Shown here in pieces: positions 17,686 through 25,929 of a stretch of DNA of 64,000 nt (the stretch's first letter is position 1; the number at the start of each line of letters is the position of its first letter). The notes beneath the pieces were generated by a model. It had not been told where the DNA came from, made no database searches, and saw only the letters and a program-made list of their open reading frames with translations. The translations under genes were made by a program, and so were the position numbers. This DNA is from Variovorax sp. KK3 (GTDB lineage: Bacteria > Pseudomonadota > Gammaproteobacteria > Burkholderiales > Burkholderiaceae_C): contig NZ_LYVO01000018.1 in the NCBI RefSeq assembly GCF_001984055.1, positions 1 to 64,000 of the forward strand, given 5' to 3'.

Positions 17686-18657
17686 GTGAATCCGAGCCCG
17701 ATGTTCAGGCGATGCGTCGCCGCCGCCCTGTTGTGCATCGCCGGCGCTGCCGGCGCCGCCTACCCCGACAAGCCGATCCGCATCATCGTGCCCTACCCGC
17801 CCGGCGGCAGCGTCGAGATCGTGTCGCGCGTGATCAGCAACCGGCTCGCACAGGCGCTGGGGCAGCCGGTGGTGGTGGAGTCGAAAGGCGGCGCGGCCGG
17901 CAACATCGGTGCGTACTACGTCGCCACGCAGCCCGCCGACGGCTACACGCTGGTGATGGGCACGCAGAGCACGCACGGCACCAACAACCTGCTGTTCAAG
18001 GAAACGCGGCACGACCCGGTGAAGGACTTCGAGCCCGTCACCATGGTCGCGGCCGCGCCGCTGCTGCTGGTGGTGAACCCGAAGGTGCCGGCCACCGACG
18101 GCAAATCGATGCTGCAGTACATCGCCGAGCAGAAGGACGGCGTGAGCTTCGGCTCCGCCAGCACGGGCGGCGGCGGCCACCTGGCGGGCGAGCGCTTCAA
18201 GAAGCTCACGGGCCTGAACCTGGTCCACATTCCCTACAAGGGCAGCGGCCCGCTGCGCACCGACCTGATCGCGGGGCACGTGCCGATGAGCTTCGACAAC
18301 ATGGCCTCGGCCCTGCCCGCGGTGCAGGCCGGGCAGCTGCGTGCGCTGGCCGTGACCACGGCGACGCGCAGCAGCGTGGCGCCCGAGATCCCGACCATGG
18401 CCGAGGCCGGCTTTCCGCCGCTGGTGCTGGACACCTGGTATGCGCTCTTCGCACCCGCGGGCACGCCGAAGCCGATCGTCGACCGGCTCAACAAGGAAGT
18501 GGTGAAGATCCTGCAGGAGCCCGCCGTGACCGAGCGCCTGCGCGGCCTGGGCATGGACGTCGTGACCACCACGCCGGAAGGCCTGCGCACGCGGGTCGTC
18601 GAAGACACGGCGCGCTACAAGCGCATCATCGACGACGCGAAGATCGAGGCGCAGTGA
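17686..18657 (+). CDS. Bug/TctC-family periplasmic solute receptor
   Basis: A 323-residue Bug receptor. A signal peptide (hydrophobic CVAAALLCIAGAAGA, cleavage before AYPDKP) precedes the typical mature start YPDKPIRIIVPYPPGGSVEI, followed by VVVESKGGAAGNIG and HIPYKGSGPLRTDLIAG. The start is taken as GTG at 17686 because GAGGAG lies at ideal distance; an ATG five codons in is the alternative. It begins a plus-strand operon with an HpaI-type aldolase and a DUF1445 protein, divergent from hyuB. No TctAB is near. Confidence 0.87.
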   Translation: MNPSPMFRRCVAAALLCIAGAAGAAYPDKPIRIIVPYPPGGSVEIVSRVISNRLAQALGQPVVVESKGGAAGNIGAYYVATQPADGYTLVMGTQSTHGTNNLLFKETRHDPVKDFEPVTMVAAAPLLLVVNPKVPATDGKSMLQYIAEQKDGVSFGSASTGGGGHLAGERFKKLTGLNLVHIPYKGSGPLRTDLIAGHVPMSFDNMASALPAVQAGQLRALAVTTATRSSVAPEIPTMAEAGFPPLVLDTWYALFAPAGTPKPIVDRLNKEVVKILQEPAVTERLRGLGMDVVTTTPEGLRTRVVEDTARYKRIIDDAKIEAQ

Positions 18658-18659
18658 GG

Positions 18660-19514
18660 ATGGTGACCACCGCCACCACCACCGCCCTGCCCGCCCCCTC
18701 GATGAGCGGCCATCCCGCCGTCGGCGCGGCCTTCAAGGAACGACTGGCGCGCGGCGAGCTGCTGCTCGGCTGCAACGTGCGGCATTCGCGCACGCCGGAG
18801 ATCGGCGCGATCCTCAAGGACTGCGGCTACAGCTGGCTCATGCTGGACAACGAGCACAGCCCGATGACGCCGCATCTCGGCTACGACATCGCGCTCGGTG
18901 CGCTGCGCGCGGGGCTGCTGCCCTTCGCGCGGGTGCGGCGCAACGACGAGGCGGAGATCGCGAGCTGGCTGACCAATGGCGTGCTCGGCGTGGTGGTGCC
19001 GCACGTCAACTCGACCGACGAGGCCCGCCGCGCGAGCCGTGCGGCGAAATACCCGCCCGAGGGCACGCTGTCGGTGCCGGGATCGATTCCGCAGTTCGGC
19101 TACGGCATCCCGCTCGCCGAGGCGAGCCGGCGCTTCAACGAGGAGTCGGTGACCATGCTGATGATCGAGAGCGAAGCCGCGGTCGAGGCCGTCGACGACA
19201 TCGCGGCCGTGCCGGGTGCCGACGTGCTCTTCGTCGGCAGCAGCGACCTGGTCTTCGACATGGGCCTGCCCGGCGGCTACGACCACCCGCGCTACGTGGC
19301 CGCGCTCGAACGCATCGCAGCGGCGGCGCGGGCGCACGGCAAGGGCTTCGGCGTGGGCGGTGTCGGGCGCGACGCGCAATGGGAGGCCGTGCTGGTGCTC
19401 GGCGCCCAGGTGGTGCTGACCGAGAACGACCTGAGCATGCTGGTCAACCGCGCGCGTGAACGTGTCGCTTTCTTCGCGGCGCTGACCGAGCGCCGCCCTC
19501 CTCTTTCGACTTGA
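18660..19514 (+). CDS. HpcH/HpaI-family aldolase
   Basis: A 284-residue class II aldolase of the HpaI type. LMLDNEHSPMT carries the Glu-His pair of this family, and FARVRRNDEAEIASWLTNGVLGVVVPHV and VDDIAAVPGADVLFVGSSDL are the usual metal- and pyruvate-binding segments. Such enzymes cleave 4-hydroxy-2-oxo acids to pyruvate plus an aldehyde. The gene starts 2 nt after the Bug receptor stop and ends 10 nt before the DUF1445 gene, so the three are one operon. The natural substrate is unknown. Confidence 0.87.
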   Translation: MVTTATTTALPAPSMSGHPAVGAAFKERLARGELLLGCNVRHSRTPEIGAILKDCGYSWLMLDNEHSPMTPHLGYDIALGALRAGLLPFARVRRNDEAEIASWLTNGVLGVVVPHVNSTDEARRASRAAKYPPEGTLSVPGSIPQFGYGIPLAEASRRFNEESVTMLMIESEAAVEAVDDIAAVPGADVLFVGSSDLVFDMGLPGGYDHPRYVAALERIAAAARAHGKGFGVGGVGRDAQWEAVLVLGAQVVLTENDLSMLVNRARERVAFFAALTERRPPLST

Positions 19515-19524
19515 GCCAAACCCG

Positions 19525-20349
19525 ATGCAGAAGACGGCAAGAATCCAGGAACGCGACGAGCTGCGCGACGCGCATCCGAAGCAGGTGCGCGATGCGATCC
19601 GAGAGGGCCGCTGGGACGGCCCGACCGTGGGCATGGCACGCGGCTACATCCAGGCCAACGTGGCGATCGTGCCCGAGCGCCATGCCTTCGACTTCCTGCG
19701 CTTCTGCCTGCGCAACCCCAAGCCCTGCCCGCTGGTCGAGGTGCTGGAGCCCGGCGACCCGGTGCCGCGGCAATCGGCGCCCGGGGGCGACCTGCGCACC
19801 GACGTGTCGCGCTACCGCGTGTTCCGCGACGGCAAGCTCGCGGAGGAAGTGCGCGACCTGCGCACGCTGTGGCGCAAGGACCACGTGGGCTTCCTGATGG
19901 GCTGCAGCGTGTCCTTCGACCAGGCGATGCTCGACGGCGGCATCGACCTGCGGCATCTTCAGAGCGGCACCGGCCGCATCGCGGTCTACGAGAGCAGCAT
20001 CGCGTGCCAGCCGGCGGGCATGTTCCACGGCAACATGATCGTGAGCATGCGTCCGATTCCGAAGTCGCTGCTGGTGCGGGCGATCGAGATCACCTCGCAG
20101 TACCCGATCGCACATGGCTCGCCGGTGCACGTGGGCGATGGCGCGGCGATCGGCGTTGCCGACATGGCGAAGATCCACAGCGGCAAGGTCAACGAGGTGG
20201 GGCCCGACGACGTGCCGGTGTGGTGGGGCTGCGGCGTGACGCCGCAGGCGATCGCGCTGGCCTCGGGGGTGCCCGAGATGATCACGCACGCCACCGGGCA
20301 TCTGTTTGCAACCGATCTGCGCGTCAGCGCGCATCGCACCGGGCTGTAA
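19525..20349 (+). CDS. DUF1445 putative hydro-lyase (YcsI/D-glutamate cyclase-like)
   Basis: A 274-residue protein of the UPF0317/DUF1445 family. Family segments visible are GYIQANVAIVPERHAFDFLRFC, FLMGCSVSFDQAMLDGGI, MIVSMRPIP and WWGCGVTPQAIAL. Members are annotated as putative hydro-lyases, and a mammalian mitochondrial relative is D-glutamate cyclase, which forms 5-oxo-D-proline. That makes a link to the oxoprolinase-like hyuAB operon next door attractive but unproven. It is the last gene of the Bug-HpaI-DUF1445 operon and ends 27 nt from the convergent PrpB-like gene. Confidence 0.82.
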   Translation: MQKTARIQERDELRDAHPKQVRDAIREGRWDGPTVGMARGYIQANVAIVPERHAFDFLRFCLRNPKPCPLVEVLEPGDPVPRQSAPGGDLRTDVSRYRVFRDGKLAEEVRDLRTLWRKDHVGFLMGCSVSFDQAMLDGGIDLRHLQSGTGRIAVYESSIACQPAGMFHGNMIVSMRPIPKSLLVRAIEITSQYPIAHGSPVHVGDGAAIGVADMAKIHSGKVNEVGPDDVPVWWGCGVTPQAIALASGVPEMITHATGHLFATDLRVSAHRTGL

Positions 20350-20376
20350 CGGCCCGCGCGACGAGATCCGCCCTGC

Positions 20377-21252
20377 TCAGCCCTGCTGGTAGCGCTTGCC
20401 GCGGGCCAGCAACTCTGGCGTGCCGATCACGGCATTGAGGCCGTCGAAGTCGAGCATCTCCGGCCGCATCGCGTTGGTGCTGCCGTTGGCGTGCAGCGAA
20501 TCGAAGTAGCGCTTCATCTGCGCACCCAGGAAGCGCACCACGCCGCCCGGGAAGATGACGATGCCGAAGCCCATCTCGCCCAGCTCGGCTGCCGATTGCA
20601 GCGGCGTCTTTCCACCTTCGACCATGTTCGCCAGCAGCGGCGCACGGCCTTCGAACTGGCGGCAGGCGCGCTGCATGTCGGCCGGGCTGCGCAGCGCCTC
20701 GATGAAGAGCACGTCGACACCGCAGGCCAGGTAGGCCTCGGCGCGCACCAGGGCGGCGTCGAGACCCTCGATGGCAACGGCGTCGGTGCGCGCGATGATG
20801 AGCGTGTCTTCGCTGGCCCGTGCATCGAGCGCAGCCTTGAGCTTGCCGCACATCTCGGCCTGCGGGATGACCGACTTGTCGTCGAGATGGCCGCAGCGCT
20901 TGGGAAAGCCTTGGTCTTCCAGCTGGATGGCCGCCGCGCCCGCGCGTTCGAACAGGCGCACGGTGCGCTGGGTGTTGAGCGCGTTGCCATAGCCGGTATC
21001 GCCGTCGACGATGACGGGCGTGTCGACGCGGTCGGTGATGCGGCCGAGCACGTCGGCGGTTTCGGTGGCGGTGGTCAGGCCCACGTCCGAGCGGCCATGC
21101 GAGGTGTAGGCCACCGCGGCGCCCGAGAGATAGAGCGCCTCGAAGCCGGCTTGCGTGGCGACAAGCGCCGAGAACGGGTCGTAGACGCCAGGCGCGAGCA
21201 CCGGGCCGCCGGTGCGAAGCCGGGCCTGGAGCGTTGGTTTCGTCTGCGTCAT
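20377..21252 (-). CDS. Isocitrate lyase/PEP mutase-family enzyme (PrpB-like)
   Basis: A 291-residue alpha/beta-barrel enzyme. VDGDTGYGNALN gives the Mg-binding Asp cluster, IQLEDQGFPKRCGH carries the catalytic K-R-C-G-H loop of carbon-carbon lyases, and IIARTDA follows. Having the Cys in this loop favours a lyase (2-methylisocitrate or a dimethylmalate-type substrate) over phosphonate mutase. No prpC or prpD gene is near, so this is probably not the propionate-pathway PrpB. It forms an operon with the Bug receptor (4 nt upstream) and a TauD-like dioxygenase. Confidence 0.82.
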   Translation of the reverse strand: MTQTKPTLQARLRTGGPVLAPGVYDPFSALVATQAGFEALYLSGAAVAYTSHGRSDVGLTTATETADVLGRITDRVDTPVIVDGDTGYGNALNTQRTVRLFERAGAAAIQLEDQGFPKRCGHLDDKSVIPQAEMCGKLKAALDARASEDTLIIARTDAVAIEGLDAALVRAEAYLACGVDVLFIEALRSPADMQRACRQFEGRAPLLANMVEGGKTPLQSAAELGEMGFGIVIFPGGVVRFLGAQMKRYFDSLHANGSTNAMRPEMLDFDGLNAVIGTPELLARGKRYQQG

Positions 21253-21256
21253 GCGC

Positions 21257-22222
21257 TCAGCTCGCGCGAACGCCGGTGGTCTTGGCCACGGCGGCCCAGC
21301 GCTTGAGTTCGGCGTCGATGAAGGCCTTGAACTGCGCGCTCGTGTTGCCCACGGGCTCCAGGCCTTCGTGCTCCAGGCGCTGCTTCACGATGTCCGAACG
21401 GCCGGCCTTCATGGCGACCTGCTCCAGGGTCTTGGCATCCTCGGGCTTCAGGCCGGCCGGTGCGAGCACGCCGTACCAGGTGCGGTAGTCGAAGCCCGGC
21501 AGCACCTCGGCAATGGGCGCGGCATCGGGGTAGGCGACGAGTCGCTCCTTGGTGCTGACGCCGAGCGCCTTGAGCTTCTTGCTTTCGAGGAAGGGCCGCA
21601 CCGTGGCGACGTTCGACAGCATCAGCTGCACCTGCCCGCCCAGCAGGTCCTGCACAGCCGGCGCGGCGCCCTTGTAGGGCACGCTCACGATGTCGAGCTT
21701 GGCCTGGGCCTTGAGCATCTCGCCCGACAGCTGGCTCGCGCTGCCCAGGCCCGCGCCGGCCACGCCCAGCTTGCCGGGATTGCGGCGCGCATAGGCGATC
21801 AGCTCGGCCGTGTTCTTGACCGGCAGGTCGGGATGGCAGACCAGCAGCAGCGGCGAGGTCGCGATCAGGCTCAGCGGCGTGAAGTCCTTCTGCGGATCGA
21901 AGTTCTGCTTGATGCCGATGGCGGGATTGATCGCGTGGCTCGTGTAGGCGAGCAGCAGCAGGTTCGGGTCGCCGCTGGCCTGCGCGACGGCGGACGCCGC
22001 GATGTTGCCGCCGGCGCCCGGCTTGTTCTCGACGATCACGGTGCGGCGCAGTTCGGCCTCCATGGCCTGTGCGAGCGCGCGGCCGACGATGTCGGTGCCG
22101 CCACCGGGCGTGGCGCCGACCTGCATGCGCACGGCTTGCGAGTTGCCCTGGGCCCAGCCGTCCAGGTGCAGGGCGCCGAGGCCGAGCGGTGCGGCGAGGC
22201 TCAGGAACTGTCGTCTTTTCAT
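21257..22222 (-). CDS. Bug/TctC-family periplasmic solute receptor
   Basis: A 321-residue Bug receptor with a signal peptide (MKRRQFLSLAAPLGLGALHL, cleavage near WAQG). The mature protein has VGATPGGGTDIVGRALAQ, VIVENKPGAGGNIAAS, VPYKGAAPAVQDLLGGQ and the pre-C-terminal YRTWYGVLAPAGL segment. GGAGAC precedes the ATG. It lies between the dioxygenase (49 nt) and the PrpB-like gene (4 nt). It is the third orphan Bug receptor in 13 kb, and no TctA/TctB genes are present. Confidence 0.87.
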   Translation of the reverse strand: MKRRQFLSLAAPLGLGALHLDGWAQGNSQAVRMQVGATPGGGTDIVGRALAQAMEAELRRTVIVENKPGAGGNIAASAVAQASGDPNLLLLAYTSHAINPAIGIKQNFDPQKDFTPLSLIATSPLLLVCHPDLPVKNTAELIAYARRNPGKLGVAGAGLGSASQLSGEMLKAQAKLDIVSVPYKGAAPAVQDLLGGQVQLMLSNVATVRPFLESKKLKALGVSTKERLVAYPDAAPIAEVLPGFDYRTWYGVLAPAGLKPEDAKTLEQVAMKAGRSDIVKQRLEHEGLEPVGNTSAQFKAFIDAELKRWAAVAKTTGVRAS

Positions 22223-22271
22223 CGATGTCTCCGGTATCTCTTCTCTTGCGGGGGCATGGAACGAGGGGCGC

Positions 22272-23402
22272 TCAAACCGTCTCGGCGGTCGTGGTGGTCG
22301 TCGCTGCGGGCACCTCGGGCGCGGCGAAAGGCTTGCGCGGCATGTTCATGCGCTTGGCTTGCCGGATCTCGAAGTCCTCGAACGCCTGGGTGCGGTTGCT
22401 GCCGCGCAGGCCGCCGCGCACCGAGCCCGCGCGGTCGTCGCCGTAGTACGGCGCCCAGTTCTTCGGCAACTGCTGGGCGCTGGGCACCGACAGCCACAGG
22501 CGAAGCAGATGGCGCTTCTGATCGGCTTCTTCGTGGTCGACGAAGCTGGTGCGCGAGTGCACCACCGTGTAGTTGTTGAGCAATTGCAGGTCGCCCTTCT
22601 CGAACCACATCGTGAAAAGCAACGCGGGGTCTTCGAGCAGCGTGTCGATGAGGTCCAGCGCCTCGACTTGCTGGGTGCTGAGGCGCGGCACCTCGGCGAA
22701 GTCGCGCTGCGCCGCATTGACGTTCTTGCGGTTGATGCGGAACGCGAAGGGCACGTCGGCGCTGCCGAGCAGCGGGATCGTGTAGTACGGCGGCTGCGAC
22801 GGGTCTTGCGCGCCCTGGTAGCTGTAGTGGAAGACACCGCGAAGCGTCCCGACCAGGTCGGGGCGCCGGCGCGCGAACTCGGCCACCAGCGCCTTCGAGC
22901 TCACGATCTTGCTCGCGCCGCCTTCCTTGGCCGTGCGCCGGCACAGCAGCGCGACGACGTCGCAGGAGTCGCAGTGAAAGTCGAGCTGCGCGTTGGTGTT
23001 GTAGCCACGACCGTTGGTCACCTTGTAGCTGCCGCCGGCATCGCGCACGTCGTTGAGGATGTCGCTGGCCTTGTTCTGCGTGCGCGCCACGCCCAGGTAC
23101 AGGCCCAGGCCCCAATAGGCGACGCGGCAGTCGTCCTCGCTCCAGCGATCGACGGGGAAGCCCTTGAGCTGGCACATGCCCCAGTGGCCCTGGGTGCGGG
23201 CCAGCGCGGCCTGCAGCGCGTCGACGGATGCCTGCGGCAGCGGAAAGTCGTCCTGCGTCATCTCGATCAAGGGCTTGGCGGCGCGCCTGGCATGGTCGAG
23301 CGCGGCGTCGAAGCCGGCGACGGCTTCGGGGCTCAGGCGGTGGATCCAGCTCGTGTCGGCGGCGGCTTCGTCGGCGCGCCAACCAGTGTCGGGGGTGTTC
23401 AT
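22272..23402 (-). CDS. TauD/TfdA-like Fe(II)/2-oxoglutarate-dependent dioxygenase
   Basis: A 376-residue dioxygenase. DFHCDSCD supplies the H-x-D metal pair (His143, Asp145). NYTVVHSRTSF supplies the distal His (His282), and the Arg in HLLRLWLSV (Arg301) should bind 2-oxoglutarate. Length and the long N-terminal region resemble gamma-butyrobetaine-hydroxylase-type TauD proteins more than taurine dioxygenase itself. The start at 23402 follows a GGAGAC site. It is the first gene of the operon with the Bug receptor and PrpB-like lyase and is divergent from a LysR gene. The substrate is unknown. Confidence 0.84.
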   Translation of the reverse strand: MNTPDTGWRADEAAADTSWIHRLSPEAVAGFDAALDHARRAAKPLIEMTQDDFPLPQASVDALQAALARTQGHWGMCQLKGFPVDRWSEDDCRVAYWGLGLYLGVARTQNKASDILNDVRDAGGSYKVTNGRGYNTNAQLDFHCDSCDVVALLCRRTAKEGGASKIVSSKALVAEFARRRPDLVGTLRGVFHYSYQGAQDPSQPPYYTIPLLGSADVPFAFRINRKNVNAAQRDFAEVPRLSTQQVEALDLIDTLLEDPALLFTMWFEKGDLQLLNNYTVVHSRTSFVDHEEADQKRHLLRLWLSVPSAQQLPKNWAPYYGDDRAGSVRGGLRGSNRTQAFEDFEIRQAKRMNMPRKPFAAPEVPAATTTTTAETV

Positions 23403-23503
23403 GTCAAGTCTCCGTGGCAGGTTGCAATCGGTCGTCTTCCGGTGCATCGAGCACTCGGGCATGCCATGAAGTCTAGGGACGCTTGCCCTCAAGAAAAAGT
23501 GAC

Positions 23504-23521
23504 TATATTTGTCGGCTGACA
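23504..23521. promoter_or_regulatory. LysR/dioxygenase intergenic promoter-operator candidate
   Basis: In the 131-nt divergent interval a TATATT (23504-23509) is followed by TGTCGGCTGACA (23510-23521), whose TGTC and GACA arms are complementary. A TTGCCC lies 15 nt upstream of TATATT. The layout suits a LysR autoregulatory site, but the spacing is not ideal. Confidence 0.4.
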
Positions 23522-23533
23522 TCAAAAACCCTG

Positions 23534-24493
23534 ATGAAGATCGAAGCCTTCCAAACCCTCGACGCCGTGGTGCGCGGCGGCAGCTTCGCCGCCGCCGCGC
23601 AGGCCATGCACCTGACCCCGAGTGCGGTCAGCATGCAGATGAAGCAGCTCGAGCAATACCTCGGACGGCCGCTCTTCGACCGCTCGGGCCAGCAGGTGCG
23701 GGTAACGCCAGCCGCGCTGGAACTGGTGGGCACCATGCGCCCGGCGCTCGACGCCTTGCAGACGCTGCGCCACCGCACGCCCACCAGCGTGGCCGGCCAC
23801 CTGAAGATCGGGATGATCGAGATGCTGCAGCCGCTGCTGCTGCCGCCCGCCATCGCCCACACCCGGCGCGTCTACCCCGGGCTGCACATCGCGCTGCGGC
23901 GCGGCACGAGCATGGAGCTGACCGAGGCGGTGCGTGCCGGCCAGCTCGACGCCGCCATGGTGGCGCGGCCGGCCAGCGGCGCGCCCAGCGGCCTGGAGTG
24001 GACGCCGCTGATCCGCTGCGAGCTGGTCTTCATCGCGCCGCCACTCGACGAGCCGGCCCGCGCGCGTCCGCTGACCGCGGCGCGCCAACGCGCGCAACTG
24101 GTGGAGCTGATGCGCTCGCTCGACTGGATTCGCTACAACCGGGCGACCACCACCGGCGCGATGGCCACGCGCTTCGTGCGCGGCATGGTGCCGCAGAAGC
24201 GCAGCCTGATGGAGCTGGAAGGCGCGGCCGCGATCGTCGCGATGGTCCACGCGGGGCTGGGCTTTTCGGTGCTGCAGGTGCTGAACCGGGCTCTGTTCGA
24301 GCAGTACCCGGTACGGGTCATCGGCCTGGGCAAGGATGCGCCGCACTTCGACATGTGCATCGTGCGGCGCTCGGGCGACGTCAACGACCGGCTGCACCAG
24401 GCCTGGAACGAGGCGCTGCGCGCTGCGCTCGTGGAAGCCAAGCTGGCGATCCAGCCGGTGGCCACGCCGGCTGCTACTGCAGGGTTTCCTTGA
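23534..24493 (+). CDS. LysR-family transcriptional regulator
   Basis: A 319-residue LysR protein. The N-terminus is a typical helix-turn-helix (FQTLDAVVRGGSFAAAAQAM, then TPSAVSMQMKQLEQYLG) and a LysR substrate domain follows from about residue 92 (GHLKIGMIEMLQPLLLP). It is divergent from the dioxygenase-Bug-PrpB operon, the standard arrangement for a LysR activator of that operon. Its last 20 nt overlap the 3' end of the convergent DUF1178 gene. The inducer is unknown. Confidence 0.9.
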   Translation: MKIEAFQTLDAVVRGGSFAAAAQAMHLTPSAVSMQMKQLEQYLGRPLFDRSGQQVRVTPAALELVGTMRPALDALQTLRHRTPTSVAGHLKIGMIEMLQPLLLPPAIAHTRRVYPGLHIALRRGTSMELTEAVRAGQLDAAMVARPASGAPSGLEWTPLIRCELVFIAPPLDEPARARPLTAARQRAQLVELMRSLDWIRYNRATTTGAMATRFVRGMVPQKRSLMELEGAAAIVAMVHAGLGFSVLQVLNRALFEQYPVRVIGLGKDAPHFDMCIVRRSGDVNDRLHQAWNEALRAALVEAKLAIQPVATPAATAGFP

Positions 24494-24986
24494 GCGCGGG
24501 CGGCACGGGCAGCGGATAGACCGAGATGCCCTCGTCCTCGAGCTCGCGCGCCTCTTCGGGCGTGGCCTGGCCACGGATGCCACGCTGCTCGGCATCGCCG
24601 TAGTGCATCTTGCGGACCTCGTCGGCGAAGCGTGGGCCGACGTCCTCGGTCATGGACATCACCTCGCGCACCGCGCGCAACCAGTGCCCGACGGCGGAAT
24701 CCACCGCGGCATCCGCCGCTGGCCCCGAAGGGCTTGCAGGACTTGCAGGAGTGGTCGGGGGCGCGGGGGTCGAGGGGGCGCGCGACGCTGAAGACGCCGC
24801 CTCGTCAGGCGGCTTGGCCGCGCCGAAATTCAGGCGCGGCGCCGAGAGCAGCTTGGTGATGACGGTGTCGCCGCACAGCGGGCAGGCGACCAGTCCGCCG
24901 GCCATTTGCGTGTCGAAGTCTTGATGAGAACCGAACCACCCTTCGAAGCCGTGGCCGTGTGCGCATTGCAGGTCGAGTACCTTCAT
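24474..24986 (-). CDS. DUF1178 family protein (zinc-ribbon-like)
   Basis: A 170-residue protein starting MKVLDLQCAHGHGFEGWFGS. Two Cys pairs near the N-terminus (LQCAHGH and ACPLCGD) suggest a small zinc-ribbon, as in other DUF1178 proteins. A Pro/Ala/Ser/Thr-rich linker (about residues 68-92) precedes a conserved C-terminal part with EDVGPRFADEVRKMHYGDAE and GQATPEEARELEDEGI. The function is unknown. It follows the Nudix gene by 32 nt on the same strand, at the end of the nuo gene string, and overlaps the convergent LysR gene by 20 nt. Confidence 0.85.
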   Translation of the reverse strand: MKVLDLQCAHGHGFEGWFGSHQDFDTQMAGGLVACPLCGDTVITKLLSAPRLNFGAAKPPDEAASSASRAPSTPAPPTTPASPASPSGPAADAAVDSAVGHWLRAVREVMSMTEDVGPRFADEVRKMHYGDAEQRGIRGQATPEEARELEDEGISVYPLPVPPALKETLQ

Positions 24987-25018
24987 GCGCAGGATTATCA
25001 ACGGTTGACGATGCTGGT

Positions 25019-25591
25019 TTACCCTAGGTTCCAGTCCAGCGACCAGGCACCGGACAGGACGTTCTGCAACCAAAGCGTGCAGGTCAACGTCTTTGCGTCC
25101 GACACGGCGCCGTCACGGCACCAGGCCTGCAGCTCGTCGGGCGTGGCCGCGAGGACGTCGACGAATTCCTCGTGGTCGAGCTGCTGGCTGCCCTGCGTGA
25201 GGCCGCGGGCGAAATAGATGTGGATGATCTCGGTCGAATAGGCGACCGCCAGGTGCATGGCACCTGCATGGGCCCATTCGCGTGCGCTGTAGCCGGTTTC
25301 TTCGAGCAGCTCGCGCTGGCCGCAAAAAAGCGGGTCTTCGCCCTCGTCGAGCTTGCCCGCAGGAAACTCGGTCATCACCCGGCCGATGGGGTAACGGTAC
25401 TGGCGCACCATGGCCACGCGGCCATCGTCGAGCAACGGCACCACCACCACCGCACCCGGGTGAACCACGTATTCGCGCGTGGCGCTCTTGCCGTCGGGCA
25501 GGCGCACGGTGTCGCGCTTGGCATGGAGAAAGTTGCCCTTGAAGAGCAGTTCGCTCGCGGTGCCCTCTTCCCTCAGGTGTGCGTCGTCCAT
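25019..25591 (-). CDS. Nudix hydrolase (ADP-ribose pyrophosphatase type)
   Basis: A 190-residue hydrolase with a full Nudix box: G-x5-E-x7-R-E-x2-E-E-x-G in GKLDEGEDPLFCGQ-RELLEETGY. The upstream part (VVVPLLDDGRVAMVRQYRYPIGRVMTEFPAGKLD) is typical of ADP-ribose/NADH-type pyrophosphatases. It would cleave ADP-ribose or a related nucleoside diphosphate derivative to AMP. It starts 1 nt after the DUF2818 stop, so it is translated with the distal nuo genes; clearing NAD(H) breakdown products beside complex I is a plausible but unproven link. Confidence 0.88.
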   Translation of the reverse strand: MDDAHLREEGTASELLFKGNFLHAKRDTVRLPDGKSATREYVVHPGAVVVVPLLDDGRVAMVRQYRYPIGRVMTEFPAGKLDEGEDPLFCGQRELLEETGYSAREWAHAGAMHLAVAYSTEIIHIYFARGLTQGSQQLDHEEFVDVLAATPDELQAWCRDGAVSDAKTLTCTLWLQNVLSGAWSLDWNLG

Positions 25592-25592
25592 A

Positions 25593-25904
25593 TCAGGTCC
25601 GGTGATGCTTGAGCAGGTAACGCCAGGTGAAGCCCGGGAAGGCCAGCACCAGGAACAGCGCGCCGGTGACGGCGTAGAACTCCCAGCCCTGCGGCGAGAT
25701 CTGGCCGACGCGCCGCTCGAAGAGCAGGCCGATGCCGCCCGCCAGGAAGTAGAGGATCACCAGTTCGAGCAGCCGCAACCCGAGCGACTTCTTCGGCCTG
25801 GCCCCGAGCGGGACCACACCGAACAGCCGCTCGTTCAGGAAAGGGAGGTTGGCCGCCGCCAGTGCGACCAGCAGCACCAGCCAGACCGACGCGCTGTCCG
25901 ACAC
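25593..25904 (-). CDS. DUF2818 small membrane protein
   Basis: A 103-residue protein with three likely membrane segments (VWLVLLVALAAANLPFL, LRLLELVILYFLAGGIGLLF and FYAVTGALFLVLAFPGF). DUF2818 proteins are found downstream of nuoN in many betaproteobacteria. The gene starts 25 nt after nuoN and ends 1 nt before the Nudix gene. A role in complex I assembly or stability is inferred only from this position. Confidence 0.85.
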   Translation of the reverse strand: MSDSASVWLVLLVALAAANLPFLNERLFGVVPLGARPKKSLGLRLLELVILYFLAGGIGLLFERRVGQISPQGWEFYAVTGALFLVLAFPGFTWRYLLKHHRT

Positions 25905-25929
25905 GGGAACGACCGGGCCCGGGCCGGCT

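Noticed and set aside
24700..24785. Tandem repeat in the DUF1178 gene
   Set aside because: The Pro/Ala/Ser-rich linker arises from irregular GC-rich codons; no unit repeats cleanly.
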